Source: Bacillota bacterium
GTDB taxonomy: Bacteria; Bacillota; Clostridia; Clostridiales; Clostridiaceae
DNA: 16,938 nucleotides
Direction of reading: 5' to 3'
NCBI GenBank assembly: GCA_023399035.1
Contig: JAEWQX010000085.1
Span: 1-16,938 of the forward strand
A program made the translations under genes and the position numbers. How positions within the stretch are numbered: position 1 is the stretch's first letter; each line of letters begins with the position of its first letter. This document shows positions 8,283 to 14,264 of this stretch, piece after piece. The notes under the pieces are model-generated. The model did no database searches, was not told where the DNA came from, and saw only the letters and a program-made list of their open reading frames with translations.

Positions 8283-8429
8283 ATGAAAGAAGAGAAAAAA
8301 ATAGAATGTCCAATATGTGGAGAAATTATGGAAAAATATTTATATGACTACGATAGCAGTCCTGAAGAAAAGATAAATTATAAATGTCCTAATTGTGGGC
8401 ATAGAGAAAGTATATTAAAACAATATTAG
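8283..8429 (+). CDS. Zinc-ribbon miniprotein (48 aa)
   Basis: This is a short protein with two CxxC knuckles: CPIC (9-12) and CPNC followed by GH (about 35-40), separated by an acidic, Tyr-rich linker. It should bind one zinc ion as a rubredoxin/zinc-ribbon fold; no enzymatic function is implied. The start is unusual. The good GAGGAG (8265-8270) lies only 3 bases from an ATG at 8274 that is immediately followed by TAG, while the ATG at 8283 that opens the CxxC frame is 12 bases away. Either the distant ATG is the normal start or codon 2 of a slightly longer gene has become a stop. It ends in a terminator shared with the convergent ECF gene. Confidence 0.7.
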   Translation: MKEEKKIECPICGEIMEKYLYDYDSSPEEKINYKCPNCGHRESILKQY

Positions 8430-8433
8430 AAAT

Positions 8434-8474
8434 AAGAAATACATTATCCATAAAATCACGATAATGTATTTCTT
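8434..8474. terminator. Bidirectional terminator, 15-bp perfect stem
   Basis: AAGAAATACATTATC (8434-8448) and GATAATGTATTTCTT (8460-8474) pair perfectly around an 11-base loop. It lies between the zinc-ribbon gene and the converging ECF S-component gene, five bases from the latter's stop. Confidence 0.75.
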
Positions 8475-8478
8475 GTTA

Positions 8479-9090
8479 TTATTTTGATGATGTATTTGGA
8501 CATATAGGAAGAAGTAGATTTGCTTTTGATAATAATGGTCTTAATGCATTATATAAAAATGCCACTAAGATTACAGAAACTACTGCATTTGCAAATGTTG
8601 TAACAGCGCTTAATTTTGCAAGAACTTTAGCAAATTCCTGAGGCTGTCCTAATACATATTGTTTGTAGAAGAATCCAACTATTGGATCAGCAACTACATT
8701 AAAAGCAAGTCCACATACAGAAGAAATTATGCTCCATTTTAAGATATATTTTTTATTATTTGATTCGCTTATTTTTGCTATTCTATGAGCAACAAAACCT
8801 GTAATAAGGCCAATACATAATTTTAATATAAATGTTTTTGGCGCAACAGTTATGTAAACAGGATCAAATATATCCGCAATTGTCATTCCAACTGCACCTG
8901 CAAGTCCTCCGTAAAATCCTCCAAGAAGCAAGGCAGCAAGTACACAGAAGGCATTTCCTATATGAAGTGAAGTAGCATCGCCACCTGGTATTGGTATTTT
9001 AATTTGTAAAAAAGTAAATGATACATAACACAATGCAGCTAAAAGAGCAGTCTGCATTAATTTTTTTAATTTAATATTTGCTGTTTCCAT
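8479..9090 (-). CDS. ECF-transporter substrate-binding (S) component
   Basis: This 203-residue protein has six hydrophobic segments and the family hallmark: a small N-terminal cytoplasmic stretch, then a first helix with small residues (ALLAALCYVSFTF). The loop PGGDATSLHIGNAFCVLAAL and a Gly-rich FYGGLAGAVGMTIADI follow. S components capture a vitamin or similar micronutrient and dock onto a shared EcfT/EcfA/EcfA' module that is not encoded here, so it would be a group II (solitary) S protein. The ligand is not apparent: the region lacks a recognisable vitamin riboswitch or biosynthetic neighbour. AAAGGGG precedes the ATG. The leader seems long (see the promoter at 9245). Confidence 0.85.
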   Translation of the reverse strand: METANIKLKKLMQTALLAALCYVSFTFLQIKIPIPGGDATSLHIGNAFCVLAALLLGGFYGGLAGAVGMTIADIFDPVYITVAPKTFILKLCIGLITGFVAHRIAKISESNNKKYILKWSIISSVCGLAFNVVADPIVGFFYKQYVLGQPQEFAKVLAKLSAVTTFANAVVSVILVAFLYNALRPLLSKANLLLPICPNTSSK

Positions 9091-9244
9091 ATTATTAGAC
9101 CCCTTTGTTAATTATTTTTTATTGCCTATCATTAAAAAATATTTTAATTTAAGTTATTTAGCTAAATAGTATACATGAAAAATATTATTATAATACAAGA
9201 ATTAGTAATGATTACATATATGTACAGGCTTTAAATATATAGAT

Positions 9245-9272
9245 ATTATATCATCATAAATATTATCGTCAA
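9245..9272 (-). promoter_or_regulatory. Likely sigma-A promoter of the ECF S-component gene
   Basis: On the minus strand TTGACG (9267-9272) and a perfect TATAAT (9245-9250) are 16 bases apart. A start near 9238 would give a leader of about 150 bases containing a TTTAGCTAAA palindrome. I see no known riboswitch class in it. The intervening bases to 9392 hold no gene. Confidence 0.55.
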
Positions 9273-9392
9273 ATGTACGGATACATTTTTATTTGATTTA
9301 ATTCAGTATAGAATCAAATGCTTTAGGGATTAGAATTGTGATAAGCTGCTACAGTATAATTAAATAAGTTGTTTGACCATTCATTTACTTGA

Positions 9393-9429
9393 AGATAAAA
9401 GTGCTGCTATTTAGCAGCACTTTATCTTA
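9393..9429 (-). terminator. Terminator overlapping the end of the ACT-domain gene
   Basis: The minus strand forms GTGCTGCT/AGCAGCAC around an AAAT loop, extended by A/T pairs with one bulged A to a stem of about 16 bp and followed by TTTTATCTT. Its first arm includes the last codon and stop of the ACT-domain gene. Confidence 0.8.
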
Positions 9430-9811
9430 TTACGTTATATATATCATTTTCTAATACTTTTACTGCATTCTCAAGTTTTTCTTCTTTTATAAGGATATAA
9501 TCAGTATCATACGTAGATACAGCGAAAATGCTTATATTATTTTCAGCCATGAGACCACTAATTTTTGATAAGATTCCTATAAGAGAGAAATCAAGAGGAC
9601 CTTGAATTTTAAATACTTTCCAGCCTGATTCATATTTAACATCAGAAGGAATGTTTTTTTCTAAACATACAATAGACAGTTCATCATCTGTTTTTGTAAT
9701 GGAATAAAATTCTCCATCAAAAGCCCATGAAGGAATCTGAGAATCTTTTTCAAGTCTGCATATTCCACATGTGTCCTTTAACAACTTTAAGGTTAATTTT
9801 TTTTCTGGCAT
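9422..9811 (-). CDS. ACT-domain protein, COG3603 type, behind a ykkC-class riboswitch
   Basis: This 129-residue cytosolic protein belongs, by pattern, to the small ACT-domain family of COG3603. The N-terminal half (1-62) contains IPSWAF (26-31) and FYSITKTDDELSIVC (35-49). The C-terminal ACT domain (about 64-125) runs from GWKVFKIQGPLDFSLIGILS to the YDTDYILIKEEKLENAVKVL region. ACT domains bind amino acids or similar small ligands, and this family is related to the arginine sensor CASTOR1 of animals. There is no enzymatic domain, so it may be a sensor or regulator. The start is the ATG at 9811, nine bases after GAAAGG; a longer frame would run back into the riboswitch terminator. It is monocistronic, with its own promoter, a riboswitch and a terminator. 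The ligand is unknown. Confidence 0.85.
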   Translation of the reverse strand: MPEKKLTLKLLKDTCGICRLEKDSQIPSWAFDGEFYSITKTDDELSIVCLEKNIPSDVKYESGWKVFKIQGPLDFSLIGILSKISGLMAENNISIFAVSTYDTDYILIKEEKLENAVKVLENDIYNVIR

Positions 9812-9846
9812 TTTTATCATCCTTTCAATTTTTAAAATTTGAATAT

Positions 9847-9890
9847 AAAAAAAGCTTGGGAGATACTGTATCAATATCTCCCAGGCTTTT
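9847..9890 (-). terminator. Attenuator terminator of the riboswitch
   Basis: On the minus strand AGCCTGGGAGATA pairs with TATCTCCCAAGCT (13 bp, one G.U), followed by seven T. The first arm is the conserved 3' end of the aptamer, so aptamer P1 and terminator cannot form together. Ligand binding should prevent termination and turn the ACT-domain gene on. Confidence 0.85.
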
Positions 9891-9969
9891 ATCCTTCCGT
9901 GTACACAATTTCTTGTGTGTTTTCTCTTGGACCAGACCTGAAAGTATATTCAGCGGAACCCTAGAAAAC
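9877..9969 (-). ncRNA. ykkC-class riboswitch aptamer, guanidine-I subtype likely
   Basis: Read on the minus strand, the element has the conserved blocks of the ykkC RNA family in order: CTAGGGTTCC, CTGGTCCAAGAG, ACACGG, and GATAAAAGCC leading to TGGGAGA. P1 (TTCTAGG with CCTGGGA), P2 (CTGAA/TTCAG) and P3 (ACACAA, GAAA loop, TTGTGT) can all form. The GGTCC-AAGAG and ACACGG blocks fit subtype 1 (guanidine) better than the PRPP or ppGpp variants. AGG...CCT in place of the usual GGG...CCC near the 3' end keeps base pairing. The assignment to guanidine is from recalled consensus, not a covariance search. Confidence 0.85.
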
Positions 9970-9980
9970 TTATTATGGAA

Positions 9981-10009
9981 ATTTTATCATATTATTAATA
10001 TATAATCAA
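9981..10009 (-). promoter_or_regulatory. Promoter of the riboswitch/ACT-domain unit
   Basis: On the minus strand TTGATT (10004-10009) and TAAAAT (9981-9986) are 17 bases apart. The predicted start, near 9974, is only a few bases before the aptamer, which supports both calls. Confidence 0.6.
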
Positions 10010-10113
10010 TAATAATAAAATTCCCTTGGAAAATTTACAGATTTTAAAATAATTTATTTTATGAGACAATATAGGTGACATAGAATATATTTACATGTAA
10101 AGGGGTGATAGAA

Positions 10114-10311
10114 ATGGAGCAAAAGTCCTGTCCAAAGTGTAAATCAAAAGATATAATTCCTATATTATATGGATATCCTGATAATGAGATGTTTGCTGCA
10201 AGTGATAGAGATGAATGTATATTAGGAGGATGTTGCATTGCTCTTGATGAAAATTCACAAGAAAATTTGAATAAATATCATTGCAAAGATTGCGGATATG
10301 AATGGAATTAA
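10114..10311 (+). CDS. Zinc-ribbon protein (65 aa)
   Basis: This 65-residue protein has CPKC (6-9) and CKDC followed by GYEW (57-64), a classic zinc ribbon that folds its ends together. Between them is a Cys-rich segment, ECILGGCCIALDEN (about 34-47), as found in a family of small clostridial and bacillar proteins of unknown role. The start at ATG 10114 is eight bases after AAAGGGG; a GTG at 10105 overlaps that site and is less likely. It stands alone, divergent from the riboswitch unit. No function can be assigned beyond metal binding. Confidence 0.8.
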   Translation: MEQKSCPKCKSKDIIPILYGYPDNEMFAASDRDECILGGCCIALDENSQENLNKYHCKDCGYEWN

Positions 10312-10407
10312 TAAAACATAGATATCATTATATAATTCCATATAAAACTATGGTAAAGAATCTTGAAACAAAAAAATTTAAATTTTGAATTAAATTATTA
10401 TAAATGG

Positions 10408-10457
10408 ACATCCTAAATTATGAGTTAATTAAACTAAAATAATAATTTATAGGATGT
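10408..10457 (+). promoter_or_regulatory. Inverted repeat covering the RBS of the coat unit
   Basis: ACATCCTA plus AATTAT (10408-10421) pairs with ATAATT plus TAGGATGT (10442-10457), 14 bp with a 2-base bulge. The right arm includes AGGATG, the apparent ribosome binding site of the gene at 10464. No T-run follows, so it is not a terminator; it could be an operator or an RNA hairpin that limits translation. Confidence 0.45.
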
Positions 10458-10463
10458 GACAAT

Positions 10464-10679
10464 ATGAGAAAATTTTCATAAGTAGAAAATTTATCTTTAG
10501 CTGCAGTACTGAAAATGGAAACTGATGGTTTAAAGATGCAGAGAGCAATAAATAAAATTATAACTGACGAAGATTTGAAGAGACAATCAGAGGCGAGTAT
10601 ATTAGCAACAGAGGGAAGGCTGAACGCCATTATACAGTTTATAAATGAAAATAATCTATTAAATTCTGAGGAAGTGTAA
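10464..10679 (+). pseudogene. Coat-associated small gene interrupted by TAA at codon 6
   Basis: The frame begins MRKFS at ATG 10464, meets TAA at 10479-10481, and then continues open for 65 codons (VENLSLAAVLKMETDGLKMQ and onward, ending NNLLNSEEV) to TAA at 10677. The region after the stop reads as a normal helical protein and ends five bases before the coat F-like gene, whose ribosome binding site it contains. By pattern it resembles the small 60-70 residue partner often found just before CotF-like genes in clostridia. A single base change (for example CAA or AAA to TAA) explains the lesion. No good restart codon follows until ATG at 10515, which would remove the conserved N-terminus. Confidence 0.7.
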
Positions 10680-10684
10680 TATTT

Positions 10685-10978
10685 ATGAGAAATTTAATTG
10701 GAGATTTAGTAAAAGATAATATAAATATAGATGATAAAATTGTATGTGAAAGTATGTTATCTGCAGCAAAAGAGGCAGCAGATTTGTATCTTAATTCAAC
10801 ACTAACAAGTACAACTCCTGAATTAAGAGCTATATATGCAGCTTCAATAGTACAAATGGTTGAAGGGCATACTGCACTCACAGCGTTAGCTGTTAATAAA
10901 GGGTGGGTAAAACCATATGAAGAACCGGAAAGTCAGTTATCATGTGCATGTAATGAAGCTAAAAATACAGTGAGTTAG
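10685..10978 (+). CDS. Spore coat protein F-like (CotF family)
   Basis: This 97-residue protein matches the Coat_F family. An N-terminal IVCESMLSAAKEAADLYLN (19-37) is followed by TSTTPELRAIYAAS (41-54), EGHTALTALAVNKGWVKPYE (60-79) and a short PESQL tail. These are helical proteins of the spore coat, expected to be made in the mother cell. A Cys-containing tail (CACN) could crosslink. It lies five bases after the interrupted gene and probably shares its transcript. The purine-rich GAGGAAG at the end of that gene serves as ribosome binding site. If translation is coupled, the early stop upstream could lower its expression. It is intact and of usual length. Confidence 0.88.
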   Translation: MRNLIGDLVKDNINIDDKIVCESMLSAAKEAADLYLNSTLTSTTPELRAIYAASIVQMVEGHTALTALAVNKGWVKPYEEPESQLSCACNEAKNTVS

Positions 10979-10984
10979 AACATT

Positions 10985-11028
10985 AAAAAGAAGATTATAG
11001 AAATTTCTTTTCCTATAATCTTCTTTTT
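10985..11028. terminator. Bidirectional terminator, 16-bp perfect stem
   Basis: AAAAAGAAGATTATAG (10985-11000) and CTATAATCTTCTTTTT (11013-11028) pair perfectly. T-runs on both strands let it end the coat unit and the oppositely oriented DUF819 gene. Confidence 0.85.
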
Positions 11029-11110
11029 GTATATCTCAGACTTTTATTGTCATATATTTGAGTATTGATATATTTTAATTCTGCTATTGATGTATGCAAA
11101 AATTATTCTT

Positions 11111-12322
11111 TTAAGCTCCTAATAAGCTTCCGATAATTATTCCAAAATAAGTTCCTATTACATAACCTAATGTTCCAATAAGCATGATTGGTCCCACAAG
11201 TTTAGTCCAGCCCTTTGATATTGCCATAGCAACTGCTGTTGTAGGACCTCCTATATTAGCATTAGAGGCTAATACTATATCTTCTAGATTGAATTTTAAA
11301 AGTTTTCCAAATATAAAACAGAAAAGCATATTTGTTAAAGCTATTATTATAGTAAATACAAATAGTAAAGGTGCATTTTTTATAATCATAGGTATAGATG
11401 CTGGAACTCCTATTACAAAGAAAAATAGATAAATTAAATATGTACCCAGCTCATTATAACCAGAAAGTTTTTCAATTTGCTTTTCAAAAATCATAGAAAT
11501 AATTATTGATAATGTAGTTATCCAAATGTACTGGCTTCCAAAGAAAGTATTGCACATATTAAGCATTATATTTCCAGTTGGAATAATATCAGATAGGTTT
11601 TGTGCAATTAACTTGGAAAAAGTAACAACAATTGAAGCATATGCAAAATTAATGGCAATATCTTTTAAAGAAATTTCTTTCTTATGCCAGTATGCAGCTG
11701 CTGCATTCTTAGCATTTTCACTATCATTAGATTTTTCTACTTCATCCATATGAGGGTGATTAAAATGCTTTCTAAAGAATCCTACAGCTGGTATTGATAA
11801 TAGTAAGAACATTGATGTTGCTGTTACTAAATTATCGGCTACAGTTGTTGCTGAAATCATAGTTCCAGATACGTTGAATGCATCTGCTAGAGCAGTAAAG
11901 TTTATTCCTCCTCCTATGTAAGAACCAGTCATCATTGCGGCAAGCCCATTTAATTCACTTATATTATCTTTTAATAAATAATATGAAATAAGAGCGCCAA
12001 TGCAAGATCCTACTGCACCTATTATAAAAATAATTAAAAGTCGTCCTGTTTCTTTCCAAATCTTTTTTATATTACATTGTAAAAGTAATAATGGTATAGC
12101 AAGTGGAACAGCAAATCCCCATATTACATCATCATATAGTTGATTGCTTGTTGGAATTATATTTAAGTTTGTAAATAATATTGCTAAGATAAGTGCTAAT
12201 ATGGCACCGGAAATTTTAGCAGCCCATGTATATTTCTGTTCCAAGTATATTGATAGAGCTACAGAACCACACATGATTGATAGTAGTGCCCAAGTATTAT
12301 CAGCACTGATTAATGTATTCAT
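11111..12322 (-). CDS. DUF819-family membrane protein
   Basis: This 403-residue protein has about ten membrane segments and the DUF819 (YjcL-like) signatures. GSYIGGGINFTALADAF (about 134-150) in the first half is echoed by ASNANIGGPTTAVAMAISKGW (about 353-373) in the second, giving the internally duplicated look of a transporter. A charged cytoplasmic loop lies at about 185-220 (HPHMDEVEKSNDSENAK). The family is related to permease-like proteins, but no substrate is established. AAAGGAGG lies about 7 bases before the ATG. It is monocistronic, with a good promoter and a leader hairpin. No lesion is seen. Confidence 0.9.
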   Translation of the reverse strand: MNTLISADNTWALLSIMCGSVALSIYLEQKYTWAAKISGAILALILAILFTNLNIIPTSNQLYDDVIWGFAVPLAIPLLLLQCNIKKIWKETGRLLIIFIIGAVGSCIGALISYYLLKDNISELNGLAAMMTGSYIGGGINFTALADAFNVSGTMISATTVADNLVTATSMFLLLSIPAVGFFRKHFNHPHMDEVEKSNDSENAKNAAAAYWHKKEISLKDIAINFAYASIVVTFSKLIAQNLSDIIPTGNIMLNMCNTFFGSQYIWITTLSIIISMIFEKQIEKLSGYNELGTYLIYLFFFVIGVPASIPMIIKNAPLLFVFTIIIALTNMLFCFIFGKLLKFNLEDIVLASNANIGGPTTAVAMAISKGWTKLVGPIMLIGTLGYVIGTYFGIIIGSLLGA

Positions 12323-12340
12323 GATATTCCTCCTTTGTTT

Positions 12341-12362
12341 GACATCTGATTGACTTGATGTC
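12341..12362 (-). repeat. Short inverted repeat in the DUF819 leader
   Basis: GACATC and GATGTC are 10 bases apart and perfectly inverted, between the promoter and the ribosome binding site of the DUF819 gene. It could be an operator or a leader hairpin. Confidence 0.4.
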
Positions 12363-12369
12363 CTTATCT

Positions 12370-12398
12370 ATTCTATACTGTTATGACGATTATGTAAA
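12370..12398 (-). promoter_or_regulatory. Sigma-A promoter of the DUF819 gene
   Basis: On the minus strand TTTACA (12393-12398) and TAGAAT (12370-12375) are separated by 17 bases, each with one mismatch to consensus. Confidence 0.6.
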
Positions 12399-12518
12399 TT
12401 TAAAGTAAAGAAAAACTAGCATTAAATTTAGAAAATATCTTGGTTTGATGTATTTTAGTCCTATGTTATTAATGAATTATCAGAGGAAAAGTGAATAAAC
12501 AGTAACCTAAATAATAAG

Positions 12519-12547
12519 TTTACATATTATGTAGTATATATTATATG
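12519..12547 (+). promoter_or_regulatory. Possible promoter of the FRG-domain gene
   Basis: TTTACA (12519-12524) is followed after 17 bases by TATATG. The surrounding sequence is nearly all A/T, so the exact -10 is uncertain. Confidence 0.35.
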
Positions 12548-12567
12548 TTTTTATGAGGTGGTTTATT

Positions 12568-13346
12568 ATGAATAGTGGTTTAGGAAATTATCCATTTTCT
12601 AAGGGCATTCTGGATATAAAAACTAATTCATTTGAACAGTTTAAAGAATTTATTGATTCTGATTATTTTACGACTAAAAATCAAGATTTTATATATCGTG
12701 GCCAGGGTGATTCTACTTGGGCAACAACATCATCTATTACAAGAATTTTATCTAGAGAAGGGTCAGTAAAATATCCGGATATATTAGAATATCAGCTAAA
12801 TAATTTTAAGAATAGTGTGAAGGGCAGAAGAGGGGTAAATCCAGAGGTATATGATAGTGATATTGAATGGTGGGCATTAGGACAGCATTATGAATTAGCC
12901 ACTCCGATGCTTGACTTTACTTTTTCACCTTATGTTGCAACTTTTTTGCTTTTGAAGAAGATAGGGAAAGTGATAGAGCAGTTTTTGCTTTGAATTATAA
13001 AAAGTTATGTGAACATTATAATTTTGACAAAATAAATGAATGTAACAGAATAAAAGTTTATAGACCAGTAATGGATGATAATCCACGGATTGTAGCACAA
13101 AGTGGATTGCTTGTGTATATTCCAATCTTGAAGGAGCTGGAATCAATAATAGAATCATGTTTTGAAAAATGCAATAGTTTTAATATGTGTGAACCAGTAT
13201 TGATTAAGTTTACAATACCTAATAATGAGAGGATAAGAGCACTGCAATTACTGCAAAAAATGAATATTAATGGCTCAACAATATATCCAGATTTAATTGG
13301 AGCTGCAAAGTTCTGTAATATGAAGCTGAGAATAAATGAATATTAG
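12568..13346 (+). pseudogene. FRG-domain protein gene split by a frameshift
   Basis: The first frame (from ATG 12568, AGGTGG six bases upstream) carries the FRG signature: FIYRGQGDSTW (41-51), SSITRIL (55-61) and WWALGQHYELATPMLDFTFS (101-120), then PYVATF. At the six-T run (12942-12947) the frame leaves the family sequence and ends at 12993. The -1 frame continues exactly as expected, with FAFEEDRESDRAVFAL, NPRIVAQSGLLVYIP and a C-terminus at 13346; restored, the protein has 259 residues. One lost T explains this, or a -1 slip at U UUU UUG. FRG proteins are found on phage, mobile and defence-linked loci; their activity is not well established. Confidence 0.85.
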
Positions 13347-13354
13347 TACTAATA
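13341..13354. repeat. 14-bp palindrome over the FRG stop codon
   Basis: TATTAGTACTAATA is a perfect palindrome and contains the TAG stop of the FRG gene. A second AT palindrome follows about 20 bases later. Confidence 0.5.
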
Positions 13355-13372
13355 GTTGAAGAAAAACACTAG

Positions 13373-13392
13373 TAATATATATATATATATTA
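13373..13392. repeat. AT-dinucleotide palindrome
   Basis: TAATATATATATATATATTA is a 20-base perfect palindrome made of an AT microsatellite. It could slip or extrude a cruciform. No T-run makes it a terminator. Confidence 0.6.
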
Positions 13393-13394
13393 GT

Positions 13395-13535
13395 TTAAAA
13401 TATGTATAATAAAAGGCTTATACGTATTTTAAATAACTTATTACCTATGTTTGTATTACTAGTGATTAATTTATTATTGCCTAAATAAACGAAATTAGTA
13501 GCAAAAGCATCAGCATCTTCTTTGCTTATTTCTAT
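13395..13535 (-). pseudogene. Degraded gene remnant, possibly amidinotransferase/DDAH-like
   Basis: A 46-codon minus-strand frame without start codon or ribosome binding site reads like real protein for its first 34 residues: ISKEDADAFATNFVYLGNNK, then LITSNTNIGNKL, before turning into low-complexity sequence. The EDADAFATNFVYLGN pattern resembles the EEAxxFACNxxxLGN segment seen late in arginine deiminase/dimethylargininase-type proteins. Upstream in the same frame there are stops, so only a fragment would be left. The family call is tentative. Confidence 0.3.
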
Positions 13536-13683
13536 TTATTTGCTACGTACATTTTTAAATTTATTACTTTGATTTTTTTACTTGCAGGCTGTTTTCTTAT
13601 ATATATATGTTCTAATAATAAAACTACATTGCAATAAAATAAATCTTACAAATGAAATAAATTGTACAAAGATTTAATATTTA

Positions 13684-13714
13684 ATTGTCCATTGTCAATT
13701 GTACATTGTTAATT
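13684..13714. repeat. Heptamer tandem repeat ATTGTNN, four copies
   Basis: ATTGTCC, ATTGTCA, ATTGTAC and ATTGTTA follow each other without gaps, then ATT. It overlaps the stop codon (13709-13711) of the HNH gene. The rest of 13536-13683 is AT-rich sequence with a TATATATATAT tract near 13600 and no gene. Confidence 0.7.
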
Positions 13715-13954
13715 AGAATATATATATATTAAATATTTCATTATATTATTATCATTTTTCAGGCGTTCTAAAGTATTTAATCTTACAGCCAGCTCTTTAT
13801 TAGTATAAAGTGCATGAATCTGTTTGTGGCAGTTTTCACAAAGCCAAGCCACATATCCATCTTTTCCTCCTTCTTCTCTAGGAACCAGGTGATGTTCTGT
13901 AACTTTAGGTACACCTTCTCTTCTACATAGTTCGCAGACATATTTATTTTCCAT
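13709..13954 (-). CDS. Small HNH endonuclease-family protein (81 aa)
   Basis: This 81-residue protein has the HNH core: CELC (7-10), the EHHLVPREEGG strand (20-30) with H21/H22, and LCENCHKQIH (38-47) with C39, C42, H43 and H47. The four Cys bind a structural zinc, and H21/H22 with H47 form the His-Asn/His-metal active site typical of the fold. The tail ALYTNKELAVRLNTLERLKND (48-68) is typical of a stand-alone family of unknown role. The start is the ATG at 13954, with AGGA about 10 bases before it. The last residues (YLIYIYSN) are encoded by an AT repeat and end inside the heptamer repeat, so the original C-terminus may have been altered. It converges with the FRG gene across a 362-base AT-rich gap. 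Confidence 0.85.
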   Translation of the reverse strand: MENKYVCELCRREGVPKVTEHHLVPREEGGKDGYVAWLCENCHKQIHALYTNKELAVRLNTLERLKNDNNIMKYLIYIYSN

Positions 13955-14264
13955 TATAATCATTCCTGACATTTGATTTATTTATAAATTTTAATAATTA
14001 TAGTAGAGATTTATAATTTATTATGTGTATTTTCATTCTAAATTATTTCTGAACTGATTTTATATGTATTAATTGCTAGATTATTACCAATACTATTCAT
14101 AAAAATAAATACTATCCTTATTAAACAATTTTAAACTGGCAGTTGATTTAGTTTTGTGATAATTTAATTATTTGTAAAGTTGTACAGTGCCAACATCACA
14201 TAAAGAAAAATGTGTTTAAATATATAGAATAATTAGAAAAATAAAAGATAGGAGAGTTAAATTA
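13955..14264 (+). other. Divergent intergenic region
   Basis: This lies between the HNH gene and the GntP-family gene. It is AT-rich, with TAGAAT near 14226 as a possible -10 but no convincing -35, and AGGAGAG at about 14250 as the permease ribosome binding site. I see no gene, strong hairpin or recognisable operator. Confidence 0.35.

Noticed and set aside
9727..10005. 92-codon plus-strand frame across the riboswitch
   Set aside because: It is the complement of the structured leader and the ACT gene start; no RBS.
10418..10881. Minus-strand frames opposite the coat pair
   Set aside because: Shadows of the plus-strand coat genes, which match a known family.
13341..13714. CRISPR-like or transposon-end reading of the palindromes and repeats
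   Set aside because: No regularly spaced repeats with spacers, no transposase and no matching terminal inverted repeats were seen; they are simple AT palindromes and a heptamer array.
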